The position numbers and the translations under genes are program-made. A stretch of 64,000 bases of DNA from Corynebacterium sp. J010B-136 (lineage in GTDB: Bacteria; Actinomycetota; Actinomycetes; Mycobacteriales; Mycobacteriaceae): NCBI RefSeq assembly GCF_002967075.1, contig NZ_PUGE01000007.1, forward strand, positions 92,696 to 156,695. The letters run 5' to 3'. Within the stretch, counting starts at the first letter, position 1, and each line of letters starts with the position of its first letter. Below are positions 41,171-49,837 of the stretch, in pieces. A model generated the notes under the pieces. That model searched no databases. It saw nothing but the letters and a program-made list of their open reading frames with translations, and was not told the origin of the DNA.

Positions 41171-42553
41171 ATGAGTTTTTCTGCATCACACGTAGTTCCA
41201 GCATCCCGGGAACAGGTGTGGGAATGGCACACACGGGTGGGTTCACTGTCGCGATTGCTTCCTCCTTTTGTGCCAATGACTCCGCTGCAGCAGGCAGACA
41301 GGCTTTCCGATGGCACCACGATCCTGGGACTTCCTGCCGGCTTGCGGTGGACCTCGCGCCATGACCTTTCGCGGTATCGCAAAGGTTATGCATTTACTGA
41401 TGTGTGCACGAACGCCCCCATGCGCGTGTTGGCCAACTGGCGCCATGACCATCGCTTTGAAGATCACCCCGAGGGCACTTTGGTCACCGACGTGGTTGAT
41501 ACCCGTGTGCCAAAGGCAGTTTTGGACTCCATGTTTGCCTACCGCCAGCAGCAGTTGATTGAAGATACCGCTTTGATCAATCGTCTCAAGGAAATTGGGC
41601 ACGTTGACGGTTTAGCTGATAGCTCTTCTATTTATGGCGCGCAACGCAGGTTCACTATCGCGATAACCGGCTCCCGCGGGGCCGTTGGACGCGCATTATC
41701 TGCGCAGCTTTCACTAGCAGGCCATGAGGTTATTCAACTAGTGCGCGGCAAGGTCAAGCCTGGCCAGCGACTATGGAACCCGCAGGCACCAGACCCAGAT
41801 CTCTTAGAAGGCGTCGACGTGCTGGTGCACCTGGCGGGCGAGCCTATCTTTGGCCGGTTCAATGAGTCGCATAAAAATGATATCCGCGATTCCCGAGTCG
41901 GCCCGACCCGCAAGCTCGCAGAATTAGTCGCCGCTTCTAACACTGTGACCACCATGGTTTCTGCCTCTGCCATTGGCTATTACGGCAATGATCGCGGCGA
42001 AGAGATTCTAACTGAGGGCTCAGAGCCTGGCGATGGCTTCTTAGCCGATGTCTGCGTGGAGTGGGAACAAGCCACTGCCCCAGCCTCAGATGCGGGCAAG
42101 CGTGTGGTCAATATCCGCACTGGCGTGGTGATCTCTGGAAATTCCGGTATCCTGCCGCTATTTAAGGCGCTTTTTTCCACCGGACTGGGTGGTTCGTTCG
42201 GCGATGGCGAATTTTGGCTCTCCTGGATTGCAGCCGATGACCTCACTGATATCTACACCCACGCCATTTTCGATGAAACCTACGCCGGCGCGGTCAACGG
42301 CGTGAGCCCTAACCCGGTGCTTAACCGGGGACTTGCGCACGCTATCGGCACGGAGATGAAACGCCCCTCGGTCATCCCAATTCCAACTTTCGGCCCAGCT
42401 CTACTCCTAGGCAAAGAAGGCGCACGCGAACTAGCGCTTGCCAATCAGCGCGTTATCCCCGAAGTGCTCAACAACCACGAGCATCACTTCCGCTACTCCA
42501 CCATTGATAAAGCCCTCGCGCACGAACTGGGCCGCGAACACCTCTGGGAATAA
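41171..42553 (+). CDS. SRPBCC domain fused to TIGR01777-type epimerase (SDR39U1-like)
   Basis: A two-domain protein of 460 aa. Residues about 1-150 resemble the SRPBCC/START-like ligand-binding fold (ASHVVPASREQVWEWH, then a PAGLRWTSRHD strand). Residues about 160-460 form a Rossmann-type short-chain dehydrogenase of the TIGR01777 family (FTIAITGSRGAVGRALSAQL, VDVLVHLAGEPIFGRF, SASAIGYYGN, and a C-terminal FGPALLLG). Substrate unknown. ATG 41171 has AAGGAG 11 nt upstream. It is divergent from pyrR and marks a change of strand between two conserved minus-strand blocks. Confidence 0.88.
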   Translation: MSFSASHVVPASREQVWEWHTRVGSLSRLLPPFVPMTPLQQADRLSDGTTILGLPAGLRWTSRHDLSRYRKGYAFTDVCTNAPMRVLANWRHDHRFEDHPEGTLVTDVVDTRVPKAVLDSMFAYRQQQLIEDTALINRLKEIGHVDGLADSSSIYGAQRRFTIAITGSRGAVGRALSAQLSLAGHEVIQLVRGKVKPGQRLWNPQAPDPDLLEGVDVLVHLAGEPIFGRFNESHKNDIRDSRVGPTRKLAELVAASNTVTTMVSASAIGYYGNDRGEEILTEGSEPGDGFLADVCVEWEQATAPASDAGKRVVNIRTGVVISGNSGILPLFKALFSTGLGGSFGDGEFWLSWIAADDLTDIYTHAIFDETYAGAVNGVSPNPVLNRGLAHAIGTEMKRPSVIPIPTFGPALLLGKEGARELALANQRVIPEVLNNHEHHFRYSTIDKALAHELGREHLWE

Positions 42554-42591
42554 TCGGCTTCTTTGGTGCTGGTGTTGCGAAAAGCAACTCG

Positions 42592-42648
42592 CCTGTGGAT
42601 AACTTCGACCGTTACGTGACGTGTCAACGTAGTTATCTACAGGTTTTT
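42592..42648. repeat. DnaA-box-containing inverted repeat with T-tract
   Basis: CCTGTGGATAACT (42592-42604) and AGTTATCTACAGG (42631-42643) are inverted copies with one mismatch. The left arm contains an exact TTATCCACA DnaA box on the minus strand. The right arm has TTATCTACA, one base away from consensus. TTTTT follows at 42644. It could be the terminator of the epimerase gene, a pair of convergent DnaA sites, or both. Confidence 0.6.
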
Positions 42649-42695
42649 GGCCTTGCACTAGCGCGGGCCTGCGTTTGCGTTTTAGTGTCGAAGGC

Positions 42696-43829
42696 ATGGA
42701 TAAATACGAAGAATTTATGGCTCTCACCAGCCAAGCAATAGGCATCTTAAGAGACATGTCTAAACGCTCGCCGTATGACATGGCAAGCGATGGCATGGCT
42801 CGCAAGACTGCGAAGAGTTTCACCTCGCTTGCCGATGTTCTTTTCGGCCCCACCGATTCACCGCGGCTGCAACGCGAATCGGTAGCTCTTGCCGAAGAGC
42901 GAGGGTTAAGCCTTGAGTATTTAGAGATGGTGGAAAAGCACGCCAAGAAGTTGAAGAAGCGCGGTGCCGCCTGGCGCTTGCGTGCTGAACTTATTGCGTT
43001 TGAGGGCACCTTCGAAGAAGTCGAAGCCTACGCCAAAAAGCGCGTTATGGAAGAAGGCCGCGACACACCCAAACAGCGCGGTGTACGCCTAGGTCGCGTT
43101 GTAGACGGCTTACGAACTATTAGTATTACCGATACCCAACGAAAAATTACCGACCTCGAGAAAACTCTCGACGCCACTATTACCAACCACAACCAACCGC
43201 GCTCCGAAGCCCTTCTGGAGCCTTTCTGGGACCTCGTCGAGGGAGGCGGCACCGGGCTTATCAAGCCTGAATACCGCACGGTCATTGCTATTGGACTGGA
43301 GGACTTTGCCAAAGTCTCTTGTGGCAACGGCGACGAAGTCATCATCGGCCTTTCCGATGGCACCACCATGACCGGTGCCGAGTTCATCAACGCCGCGATG
43401 GAAGGTGCGCTCGGCGACAAACTTTATGCCGGACTCTTTCACCCCACCGCAGGCCCGGTCAATCTTTACGAAGCCCGGTTCGCTTCCGACAAGCTGCGTA
43501 CTCTAGCGATGGCAGAGAATCTGGTCTGCCCTTGGCCGGACTGCAACGTGCCGGCTGATAGGTGCCAGGTCCACCATATCGACGCCCACAAACACGGTGG
43601 CCATACAAAGCCGTCGAACCTGACGATGCTCTGTAAGTACCACAACGGTGTCAACGACGACGGTGACCCGGGTAATCCCGGGTCACAGAAAAGAAAAAAT
43701 AAGCGAGGAAAGCCCACTCGCGGCAGGATGCGACGCCACCGCGGCAAGGTCCGTCTGCACACCCCAGGCGGGAAGCTTGTGGGCAACACGCATGACTTGA
43801 GCAGCATGGGAGCGATGGATCTGATTTAA
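42696..43829 (+). CDS. HNH endonuclease family protein (corynebacterial, 13E12-like)
   Basis: A 377-aa protein with a helical N-terminal part and a C-terminal HNH nuclease motif (CPWPDCNVPADRCQVHHID followed by HGGHTKPSNLTMLC and KYHNG). Paired Cys residues suggest a structural zinc. The tail is Arg/Lys/Gly-rich. Such proteins occur in several copies in many actinobacterial genomes; their role is not established. The frame opens at TTG 42675, but ATG 42696 with AAGG upstream is preferred. The gene is flanked by a DnaA-box inverted repeat upstream and a hairpin-rich region downstream, and it is on the strand opposite to its housekeeping neighbours. Confidence 0.85.
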   Translation: MDKYEEFMALTSQAIGILRDMSKRSPYDMASDGMARKTAKSFTSLADVLFGPTDSPRLQRESVALAEERGLSLEYLEMVEKHAKKLKKRGAAWRLRAELIAFEGTFEEVEAYAKKRVMEEGRDTPKQRGVRLGRVVDGLRTISITDTQRKITDLEKTLDATITNHNQPRSEALLEPFWDLVEGGGTGLIKPEYRTVIAIGLEDFAKVSCGNGDEVIIGLSDGTTMTGAEFINAAMEGALGDKLYAGLFHPTAGPVNLYEARFASDKLRTLAMAENLVCPWPDCNVPADRCQVHHIDAHKHGGHTKPSNLTMLCKYHNGVNDDGDPGNPGSQKRKNKRGKPTRGRMRRHRGKVRLHTPGGKLVGNTHDLSSMGAMDLI

Positions 43830-43858
43830 AACCAGGGAGATCCCCACAGCTAGCGAGA

Positions 43859-43885
43859 GCTAACTAGCCAACCGGGCTGGTTAGC
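43859..43885 (+). terminator. hairpin-rich region after the HNH gene
   Basis: GCTAAC with GCC (43859-43869) pairs with GGC and GTTAGC (43875-43885), interrupted by a TA/TG mismatch. GATCCCTTTTAG follows about 10 nt later. It lies between convergent HNH and der genes, so termination is plausible but the stem is imperfect. Confidence 0.4.
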
Positions 43886-43980
43886 CAATTCGGCGATCCC
43901 TTTTAGTTTCAGGGAAACGACGAAGTGCGCCGGCTATGAGAATCCCAATCCCATAGCCGATTTACTTAAGTGCAAGCGCC

Positions 43981-45609
43981 TTATCGCTTTTGCGAACGGC
44001 GTTCGCGAACACGCACTGCAATACGCACAGGCGTGCCGTGGAAGCCGAAGCTTTCGCGGAACTTACGCTCGAGGTAACGACGGTAGCCCGCGTCCAAGAA
44101 GCCAGTGGTAAACAACACGATGGTCGGCGGCTGCGTATCAGCTTGGGTAGCAAAGAGCACGCGTGGCAGACGGTTGTTTTTCATCGGCGGCGGGTTCGCA
44201 GCAATTGCATCGCGCATCCAGTTATTCAACTGACCGGTAGAAACGCGCTGATCCCAGCTTTCTAGCGCTTCGATCATCGCTGGCTCGAGACGCTGCAACG
44301 CACGGCCGGTTTCCGCAGAAATATTAATCCGCGTTACCCACGGCAGGTGCGCGAGCTGCTGATCAATTTCGCGGTCAAGGAAGTAGCGGCGATCCTCATC
44401 CATCAGATCCCACTTGTTAAAAGCAATCACCAGTGCTTTACCGGCCTCGAGGACCATGTTCAGCACGCGCTGGTCTTGCTCGGAGATCTCCTGGGAGGCA
44501 TCGATAAGCATGACGCACACTTCCGCAGCATCAATCACACCGCGAGTACGCAAAGAAGCATAGTATTCATGCCCCTGCGCATTCTTGACCTTCTTGCGCA
44601 GACCAGCGGTATCAACGAATCGCCACAGTTGCTTGTCCAGCTGCACCAAAGAGTCGACTGGGTCCACGGTGGTACCGGAGACATTATCAACCACAGAGCG
44701 TTCTTGACCGGTGATCTTATTCAGCAATGAAGACTTGCCAACATTAGGCTTGCCCACCAAAGCTACGCGACGTGGACCTGCGGTAATGGAAGCGTGGCGT
44801 GGCTTTTCGGGGAAAAGGCTCAGAACTTCGTCGAGAACGTCCGCGCCGCCACGGCCGTGCAGAGCAGAGACGGGCCATGGCTCGCCGAGGCCGAGCCCGT
44901 AGAACTCCGCCATATCGGCGTACATGGAATCCGAGTCGAACTTATTCGCCACCAAAATCACTGGCACCTCGGAGCGCTGCAACTTACGCGCCATCACCGA
45001 GTCAGTCTCTGTGATACCGACATTGGTATCCACGACGAAGATGATGACATCGGCAGTTTCCATGGCGACTTCTGCCTGGCGTGCAATCGCACCGTGGATA
45101 CCCTTGGCATTCGGGTCCCAGCCGCCGGTGTCCTGGACGAAAAAGCGCTGACCATTCCAGTCACCGATATAAGAAATACGGTCACGGGTAACACCTGGGT
45201 GGTCTTCTACAACCGCTTCGCGGCGACCTAAGAAACGGTTGACCAAGGAGGACTTGCCCACATTCGGACGGCCCACAATAGCCACGGTGCACAGCTCTTC
45301 TTCAGTGTGCGAAGGGCCAGCTACGCCGAAGGCGCGCTCGATTTCTGCCCATTCTTCTTCGGAGAGTTCTTCGCCAGCGACACCGCCGATGCCGGAATCA
45401 AGGATCTCGTCATCGATGTAGTGTGCTTCGCCGAATTCCGACTCATCAAAGTTGTAGTCGAACTCATCCTCGTTGAAATCATCGGAGGCCCAACCGCCGT
45501 GAGGAGCTTCTACGAGTTCCTCATCGAATTTTCCCGCTGGGTAGTGAAATTGGGTTTCTTGCTCCTGATCAGCAGGGTCGCCGTTAGCTTCAAAATTCTT
45601 ATCGCTCAT
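43981..45609 (-). CDS. der: ribosome biogenesis GTPase Der (EngA)
   Basis: Double GTPase needed for 50S subunit assembly. Two G domains are seen: the first with GRPNVGKSS (about residue 114) and NKFDSD, the second with GKPNVGKSS and NKWDLM. A C-terminal KH-like domain is also present. About 105 residues precede the first G domain, very acidic (many Asp and Glu) and probably disordered; E. coli Der lacks this. The frame reaches 45627, but ATG 45609 begins [10 protein letters not shown] (542 aa). It overlaps the end of cmk by 11 nt. Confidence 0.96.
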   Translation of the reverse strand: MSDKNFEANGDPADQEQETQFHYPAGKFDEELVEAPHGGWASDDFNEDEFDYNFDESEFGEAHYIDDEILDSGIGGVAGEELSEEEWAEIERAFGVAGPSHTEEELCTVAIVGRPNVGKSSLVNRFLGRREAVVEDHPGVTRDRISYIGDWNGQRFFVQDTGGWDPNAKGIHGAIARQAEVAMETADVIIFVVDTNVGITETDSVMARKLQRSEVPVILVANKFDSDSMYADMAEFYGLGLGEPWPVSALHGRGGADVLDEVLSLFPEKPRHASITAGPRRVALVGKPNVGKSSLLNKITGQERSVVDNVSGTTVDPVDSLVQLDKQLWRFVDTAGLRKKVKNAQGHEYYASLRTRGVIDAAEVCVMLIDASQEISEQDQRVLNMVLEAGKALVIAFNKWDLMDEDRRYFLDREIDQQLAHLPWVTRINISAETGRALQRLEPAMIEALESWDQRVSTGQLNNWMRDAIAANPPPMKNNRLPRVLFATQADTQPPTIVLFTTGFLDAGYRRYLERKFRESFGFHGTPVRIAVRVRERRSQKR

Positions 45610-46297
45610 TGGCAGGCTCCTTGACAATAGTAATGAGGGCGTTGAGCACTTCCTCCGGGCTCATCGCAGAGGTATCCACTACAACAGCATCCTGCGCTGG
45701 ACGCAGCGGCGAGGTAGCGCGTGAAGAATCAGCTTCATCACGGCGAATGACATCGGCTAAAACCGTGTCGAAATCTGCTGGGATACCAGCAGCAATATTT
45801 TGGTCATAACGGCGCTGCGCACGCACCTCGGCGGAGGCAGTCATGAAGGCTTTCGCGGGGGCATCGACAAGCACGACGGTGCCGATATCGCGGCCTTCGA
45901 CGATCGCACGATGCGACTCACTGGCTAGCTTGCGCTGCAGGTTCACCAAGTTCGTGCGTACTTCTGGGATAGCAGAAACGGCAGAAACATTGCGAGTTAC
46001 TTCGTCTTCCCGAATTTCCTTGGAGACGTCTTCGCCATCCAGGAGAACTTCGGTGGAATCAGGATCATTAGACACCGTCAGCGGGAGATCTGCCGTAGCA
46101 GCAATGACAGCTTGCGTATCTGCAGGGTCAATCCCCTTGCGCAAAACCGCAAGCGTGGCAACACGGTACATAGCGCCGGTATCGATGTACTTGGCATCCA
46201 ACTGCTTTGCCAATGCACGGCAAGTGGTGGACTTACCGGTTCCGGAAGGACCGTCGACCGCGAGGATGAGGCCGTTATCAGGCATATTTGAAATCAT
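45599..46297 (-). CDS. cmk: cytidylate kinase
   Basis: Phosphorylates CMP and dCMP. P-loop [17 protein letters not shown] near residue 15, substrate segment [15 protein letters not shown], and [15 protein letters not shown]. It is 232 aa. ATG 46297 directly abuts the rluB stop; an internal ATG at 46285 is an alternative. It lies between rluB and der, the conserved scpA-scpB-rluB-cmk-der order. Confidence 0.97.
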   Translation of the reverse strand: MISNMPDNGLILAVDGPSGTGKSTTCRALAKQLDAKYIDTGAMYRVATLAVLRKGIDPADTQAVIAATADLPLTVSNDPDSTEVLLDGEDVSKEIREDEVTRNVSAVSAIPEVRTNLVNLQRKLASESHRAIVEGRDIGTVVLVDAPAKAFMTASAEVRAQRRYDQNIAAGIPADFDTVLADVIRRDEADSSRATSPLRPAQDAVVVDTSAMSPEEVLNALITIVKEPANER

Positions 46298-47224
46298 TTA
46301 CATCCCCACCGCTTTGTACAAGCTGGTCAGCTCAGAAGAGTTGAGCGCGCGGATACCGCCAGGCTTCATATCACCTAGCTGCACGGTGTGAATCTTGGTG
46401 CGCACCAGACGCTGGACTGGGTAACCAGCAGCCTTGAGCATGCGGCGAACGATGTGCTTGCGGCCTTCGTGCAGCTCCAGGCGAATGAGCGACATGCCTT
46501 GGTTCTTGTCCACGACCTGGACGAAGTCGGCCTTGGCCATGCCATCGTCAAGCTCGATGCCTTCTTTGAGCGTACGGATCAGTGCCTTGTCGGCCTCACC
46601 CAGCACGGTGGCCAGGTAGGTCTTGGATACTTCGTACTTCGGGTGCATCAAACGGTTGGCCAATTCGCCATCGTTGGTCAAAATCAGCAGGCCTTCGGTG
46701 TCAGCATCGAGGCGACCGACGTGGAACAGGCGCTGGCCGGATGCAGTCTTCTCCGCAACCATATCGCCAACGCACGGACGGCCCATGTCATCTTGCATGG
46801 TGGACTGCATGCCGCGCGGCTTATTCAAGATGAAGTACTCGTGCTCTTCGTTGACGTTGACGCGCACGCCATCGACGCGAATGATATCCACGTTTGGGTT
46901 AACGCGCACGCCTTGGCGCTTGATGACTTCGCCGTTGACTTCGACGCGGCCGGCTTCAATGAGTACCTCTGCGTGACGACGCGATGCTACGCCAGCCTTA
47001 GCAAGGACTTTTTGCAGGCGTTCGCCTTGAGCATTGGGATTGTGTGCGGACGATGAGTCCTCGTAGAGCCAATCGGCTCCCAGGTCGCTTGCTACTGACT
47101 GCGCAGTAGCTTTCTTATTCCGTTTGACGTTTTGGCGACGGGCCGGCTTGGCGTTCGACAGCAGCATTTCGCTGTCGCGCTTTTTCTTTTCCGGTGTGCC
47201 GTCGCGGCGAGCGGGTGGGGTCAC
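46298..47224 (-). CDS. rluB: ribosomal large subunit pseudouridine synthase B
   Basis: Modifies a uridine in 23S rRNA (U2605 in E. coli). The N-terminus is Arg/Lys-rich (about 65 residues), then an S4 RNA-binding domain (RLQKVLAKAGVASRRHAE), then the RsuA-family catalytic domain with VGRLDADTEGLLILTNDGE containing the catalytic Asp. It is 308 aa. GTG 47224 has AAAGGA upstream. Confidence 0.95.
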   Translation of the reverse strand: MTPPARRDGTPEKKKRDSEMLLSNAKPARRQNVKRNKKATAQSVASDLGADWLYEDSSSAHNPNAQGERLQKVLAKAGVASRRHAEVLIEAGRVEVNGEVIKRQGVRVNPNVDIIRVDGVRVNVNEEHEYFILNKPRGMQSTMQDDMGRPCVGDMVAEKTASGQRLFHVGRLDADTEGLLILTNDGELANRLMHPKYEVSKTYLATVLGEADKALIRTLKEGIELDDGMAKADFVQVVDKNQGMSLIRLELHEGRKHIVRRMLKAAGYPVQRLVRTKIHTVQLGDMKPGGIRALNSSELTSLYKAVGM

Positions 47225-47304
47225 GGTGTCGTGTCCTTTTCTCTTAAATTGTTTAAATTACGCGTGATGGAGTCTACTCCTGCGCTAAAGCCTACAGCAA
47301 AACC

Positions 47305-47883
47305 CTAAAATTCTTCATCAATCATGTCCACGTCCGGCAAAAGGGGCGCCAGATCAGGCAGGCGCTCTAAAGAGTCAATGCCGAGTAATTCCAGGAGCAA
47401 AGCCGTGGTCTCATATCTGATGCCGGGGCCTTCAAACTCCTCCCCGTCCACTTCGCGGATGAGCCCGCGCAAGGCTAGGGTGCGCATGACGCCATCGACG
47501 TTTACGCCGCGCACCGCAGCAACTTGCGCGCGTGTGCAGGGTTGGCGATAAGCCACCACGGCGAGGGTTTCTAAAGCAGCGCGGGAAAGCTTAGTCTGTG
47601 TGCCGTCGAGCAAGAATTGCTCCACGGCATCCGCATTATCGCGGCGAGTAAAATAGCGCCAGCCGTCTTCAGTCTCGCGCAGGTCAATGCCGGAGCCGCG
47701 GATGTCGAGCTCGGTTTGAATCTCCCGGAGTACGTGCTCAACTTCTGCCGCCTCCGAATCGACGGCGCGCGCTATGACGACGGCGCTGGCGGGAGTGTCG
47801 ATGACTAACAAGATCGATTCAATTTGCGACCGCAAAGTACTGATAAAGGGCATGTCATTAGCGGGAGTGTCCTGCAAGCTCAT
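47305..47883 (-). CDS. scpB: segregation and condensation protein B
   Basis: Kleisin-associated subunit of the SMC-ScpAB chromosome condensin. Winged-helix protein with ALETLAVVAYRQPCTRAQVA and RGVNVDGVMRTLALRGLI. The frame extends to 47949 over the end of scpA, but AAGGAG precedes ATG 47883 (MSLQDTPANDM), giving 192 aa. It overlaps nothing and lies 11 nt after scpA. Confidence 0.95.
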   Translation of the reverse strand: MSLQDTPANDMPFISTLRSQIESILLVIDTPASAVVIARAVDSEAAEVEHVLREIQTELDIRGSGIDLRETEDGWRYFTRRDNADAVEQFLLDGTQTKLSRAALETLAVVAYRQPCTRAQVAAVRGVNVDGVMRTLALRGLIREVDGEEFEGPGIRYETTALLLELLGIDSLERLPDLAPLLPDVDMIDEEF

Positions 47884-47894
47884 GTCTTTTCTCC

Positions 47895-48716
47895 TTAATC
47901 CCAGTTCGCAGCAGCCACCACCGCGGGGTCCACATCGAGCCCCGTCCATGAGACATTGAGCTGGCCTAGTGGGTCTTCTTGTTCGGTTTCTACGGCCCGT
48001 GCTTTATACAGCTCTAGTAGCGCAAGAAAGCGTCCGACCACCTGCATCGACAGCGTACAGTCCCGGGTCAACGCAGAAAAGCTTAACCACTGCTCCGCGC
48101 CCAGAAGTTTGAGCACTTCCATGATCTTGCCTGCTTGTTCTGGCACAGATACTGCCACCTGGTGGATGTGGCCAATGCCCACTTCCTCTGGCGGTTTGGG
48201 ACGAAATACGCTCGCAGCCAACTCGGCGAAACTTGCTGGGCTGTGACCGAGTTTCACCGGCGGCAAAAGCGCAGCGAATTGCTCTTCCATGCCCACCGCA
48301 CGCGGATAAGCCCTGCGCGCATCGCGCTGCCACTGGGCAAATTGGTCCGCAACCTGTTTGTAAGCACGGTATTGCAAAAGCCGGGCAAAGAGCAGGTCAC
48401 GTGACTCGAGAAGTTCCAAATCATCAAGATCATCGACTTCACCGCGGGGAAGCAGGCGCGCGGCTTTCAGGTCCAGCAGCGTTGCTGCGACGACGAGAAA
48501 CTCTGTGACCTCATCCAGGCCAGCGGACTGGTCAAGACTGCGCGTATAGGCAACGAATTCATCGGTGACTTCCGACAGCGCAACGTCAGTGATGTCTAGC
48601 TTCTTGCTGTGAATTAGTTGCAGCAGCAGGTCAAAGGGGCCTTCGAAATTGGCCAAGGCAATGCGAAAGCCAGGAATCTCTGGCTGCACTGCTTCTTGCT
48701 GTACGTGTTCGGCCAT
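47895..48716 (-). CDS. scpA: segregation and condensation protein A
   Basis: Kleisin of the SMC condensin. The N-terminal helical part contains NFEGPFDLLLQLIHSKKLDI, the ScpA signature, and the C-terminal winged helix follows. It is 273 aa. ATG 48716 is 12 nt after the ParA-like gene's stop, consistent with a shared role in chromosome segregation. Confidence 0.96.
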   Translation of the reverse strand: MAEHVQQEAVQPEIPGFRIALANFEGPFDLLLQLIHSKKLDITDVALSEVTDEFVAYTRSLDQSAGLDEVTEFLVVAATLLDLKAARLLPRGEVDDLDDLELLESRDLLFARLLQYRAYKQVADQFAQWQRDARRAYPRAVGMEEQFAALLPPVKLGHSPASFAELAASVFRPKPPEEVGIGHIHQVAVSVPEQAGKIMEVLKLLGAEQWLSFSALTRDCTLSMQVVGRFLALLELYKARAVETEQEDPLGQLNVSWTGLDVDPAVVAAANWD

Positions 48717-48728
48717 ATATGCCCGCGT

Positions 48729-49601
48729 CTAGCCCTTGGTGCGTTCGATGACCTCAGCGGCCAAGTCGCGGTACTGCTTCGCCGCTTGGGACGATGGCGC
48801 CCAGGTAGTAATCGGCTCACCGGCAACAGAGGTTTCGGGGAAACGAACCGTGCGGGTAATAACGGTGTCAAAGACTTTCTCGTCGAAGTACTCCACAACA
48901 CGCGACATCACTTCGCGGGCATGCTTGGTGCGTCGGTCAAACATGGTGACCAAAATGCCGATGACTTCCAAGTCGAAATTGATGCGTTCAGCGACTTTTT
49001 CCACCGTATCGGTCAAGAGCGCTAGGCCGCGCAGTGAGAAGAACTCGCACTCCATAGGAATGATGACCCCGTGGGAGCACGCCAAAGCGTTAACCGTCAG
49101 CAGACCTAGGGAAGGCTGGCAGTCGATGATGATGAAGTCATAGTCTTTCATCACCGGGCGTAGCGCACGTGCCAAAGTATGTTCGCGGCCAACTTCGTTG
49201 ACCATCTGAATTTCTGCCGCAGACAGGTCAATATTGGCTGGGACCAAGTCCAGCCCAGGAACATCGGTGTGCACGATGGCGGAATGAATTGAGGTCTGAC
49301 TATCCAGCATCACGTCATAGATCGTGTCCTCGATGTCATTGTGGTTAAGACCCAGACCAGCAGACAGCGCACCTTGCGGATCCAGGTCAACTAGGAGGAC
49401 TTTACGGCCGTAGTCGGCCAAGCATGCGCCCATGTTGATGGTAGAGGTGGTTTTGCCCACGCCACCTTTTTGGTTACACATGGAAATCACGGTCGCAGGA
49501 CCGTTTTTCTCCAATTCGGGTGGCTGTGGGATAGTACGCAGCGGCCTACCGGTTAAACCCAGATTTGGCTCATCTGCGTCAAAGAGTCCCTCGTTGCTCA
49601 C
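48729..49601 (-). CDS. ParA-family ATPase, orphan division/segregation type
   Basis: Deviant-Walker ATPase with ISMCNQKGGVGKTTSTINMG (the first Lys is the signature) and VLLVDLDPQGALSAGLGLN. No parB gene follows; instead scpA and scpB do, so this is the orphan ParA of actinobacteria (PldP in C. glutamicum, Rv1708 type), linked to chromosome and septum organisation. It is 290 aa with about 35 extra N-terminal residues. GTG 49601 has GGGAG at good spacing. Confidence 0.93.
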   Translation of the reverse strand: MSNEGLFDADEPNLGLTGRPLRTIPQPPELEKNGPATVISMCNQKGGVGKTTSTINMGACLADYGRKVLLVDLDPQGALSAGLGLNHNDIEDTIYDVMLDSQTSIHSAIVHTDVPGLDLVPANIDLSAAEIQMVNEVGREHTLARALRPVMKDYDFIIIDCQPSLGLLTVNALACSHGVIIPMECEFFSLRGLALLTDTVEKVAERINFDLEVIGILVTMFDRRTKHAREVMSRVVEYFDEKVFDTVITRTVRFPETSVAGEPITTWAPSSQAAKQYRDLAAEVIERTKG

Positions 49602-49837
49602 GTTTTACTCCCTACTTCCCTACCAACACTCAACCTGTAACCAAGATAAAAAGAAATTACACGGTTGTCATTTAACACTGCGACTAAGCTTACTCGTTAA
49701 TCCTACAAGGCACATCGTCGCCCGTAGGTCAACGCTTCAGGCTAGATTAACTTGTGTCAATCTGCCACCGGATCGTCCATCTAGCGTGGTTTCGATGCCG
49801 ATAACCTATTACTGCTACATCCTGTTTAGCCACTTGC

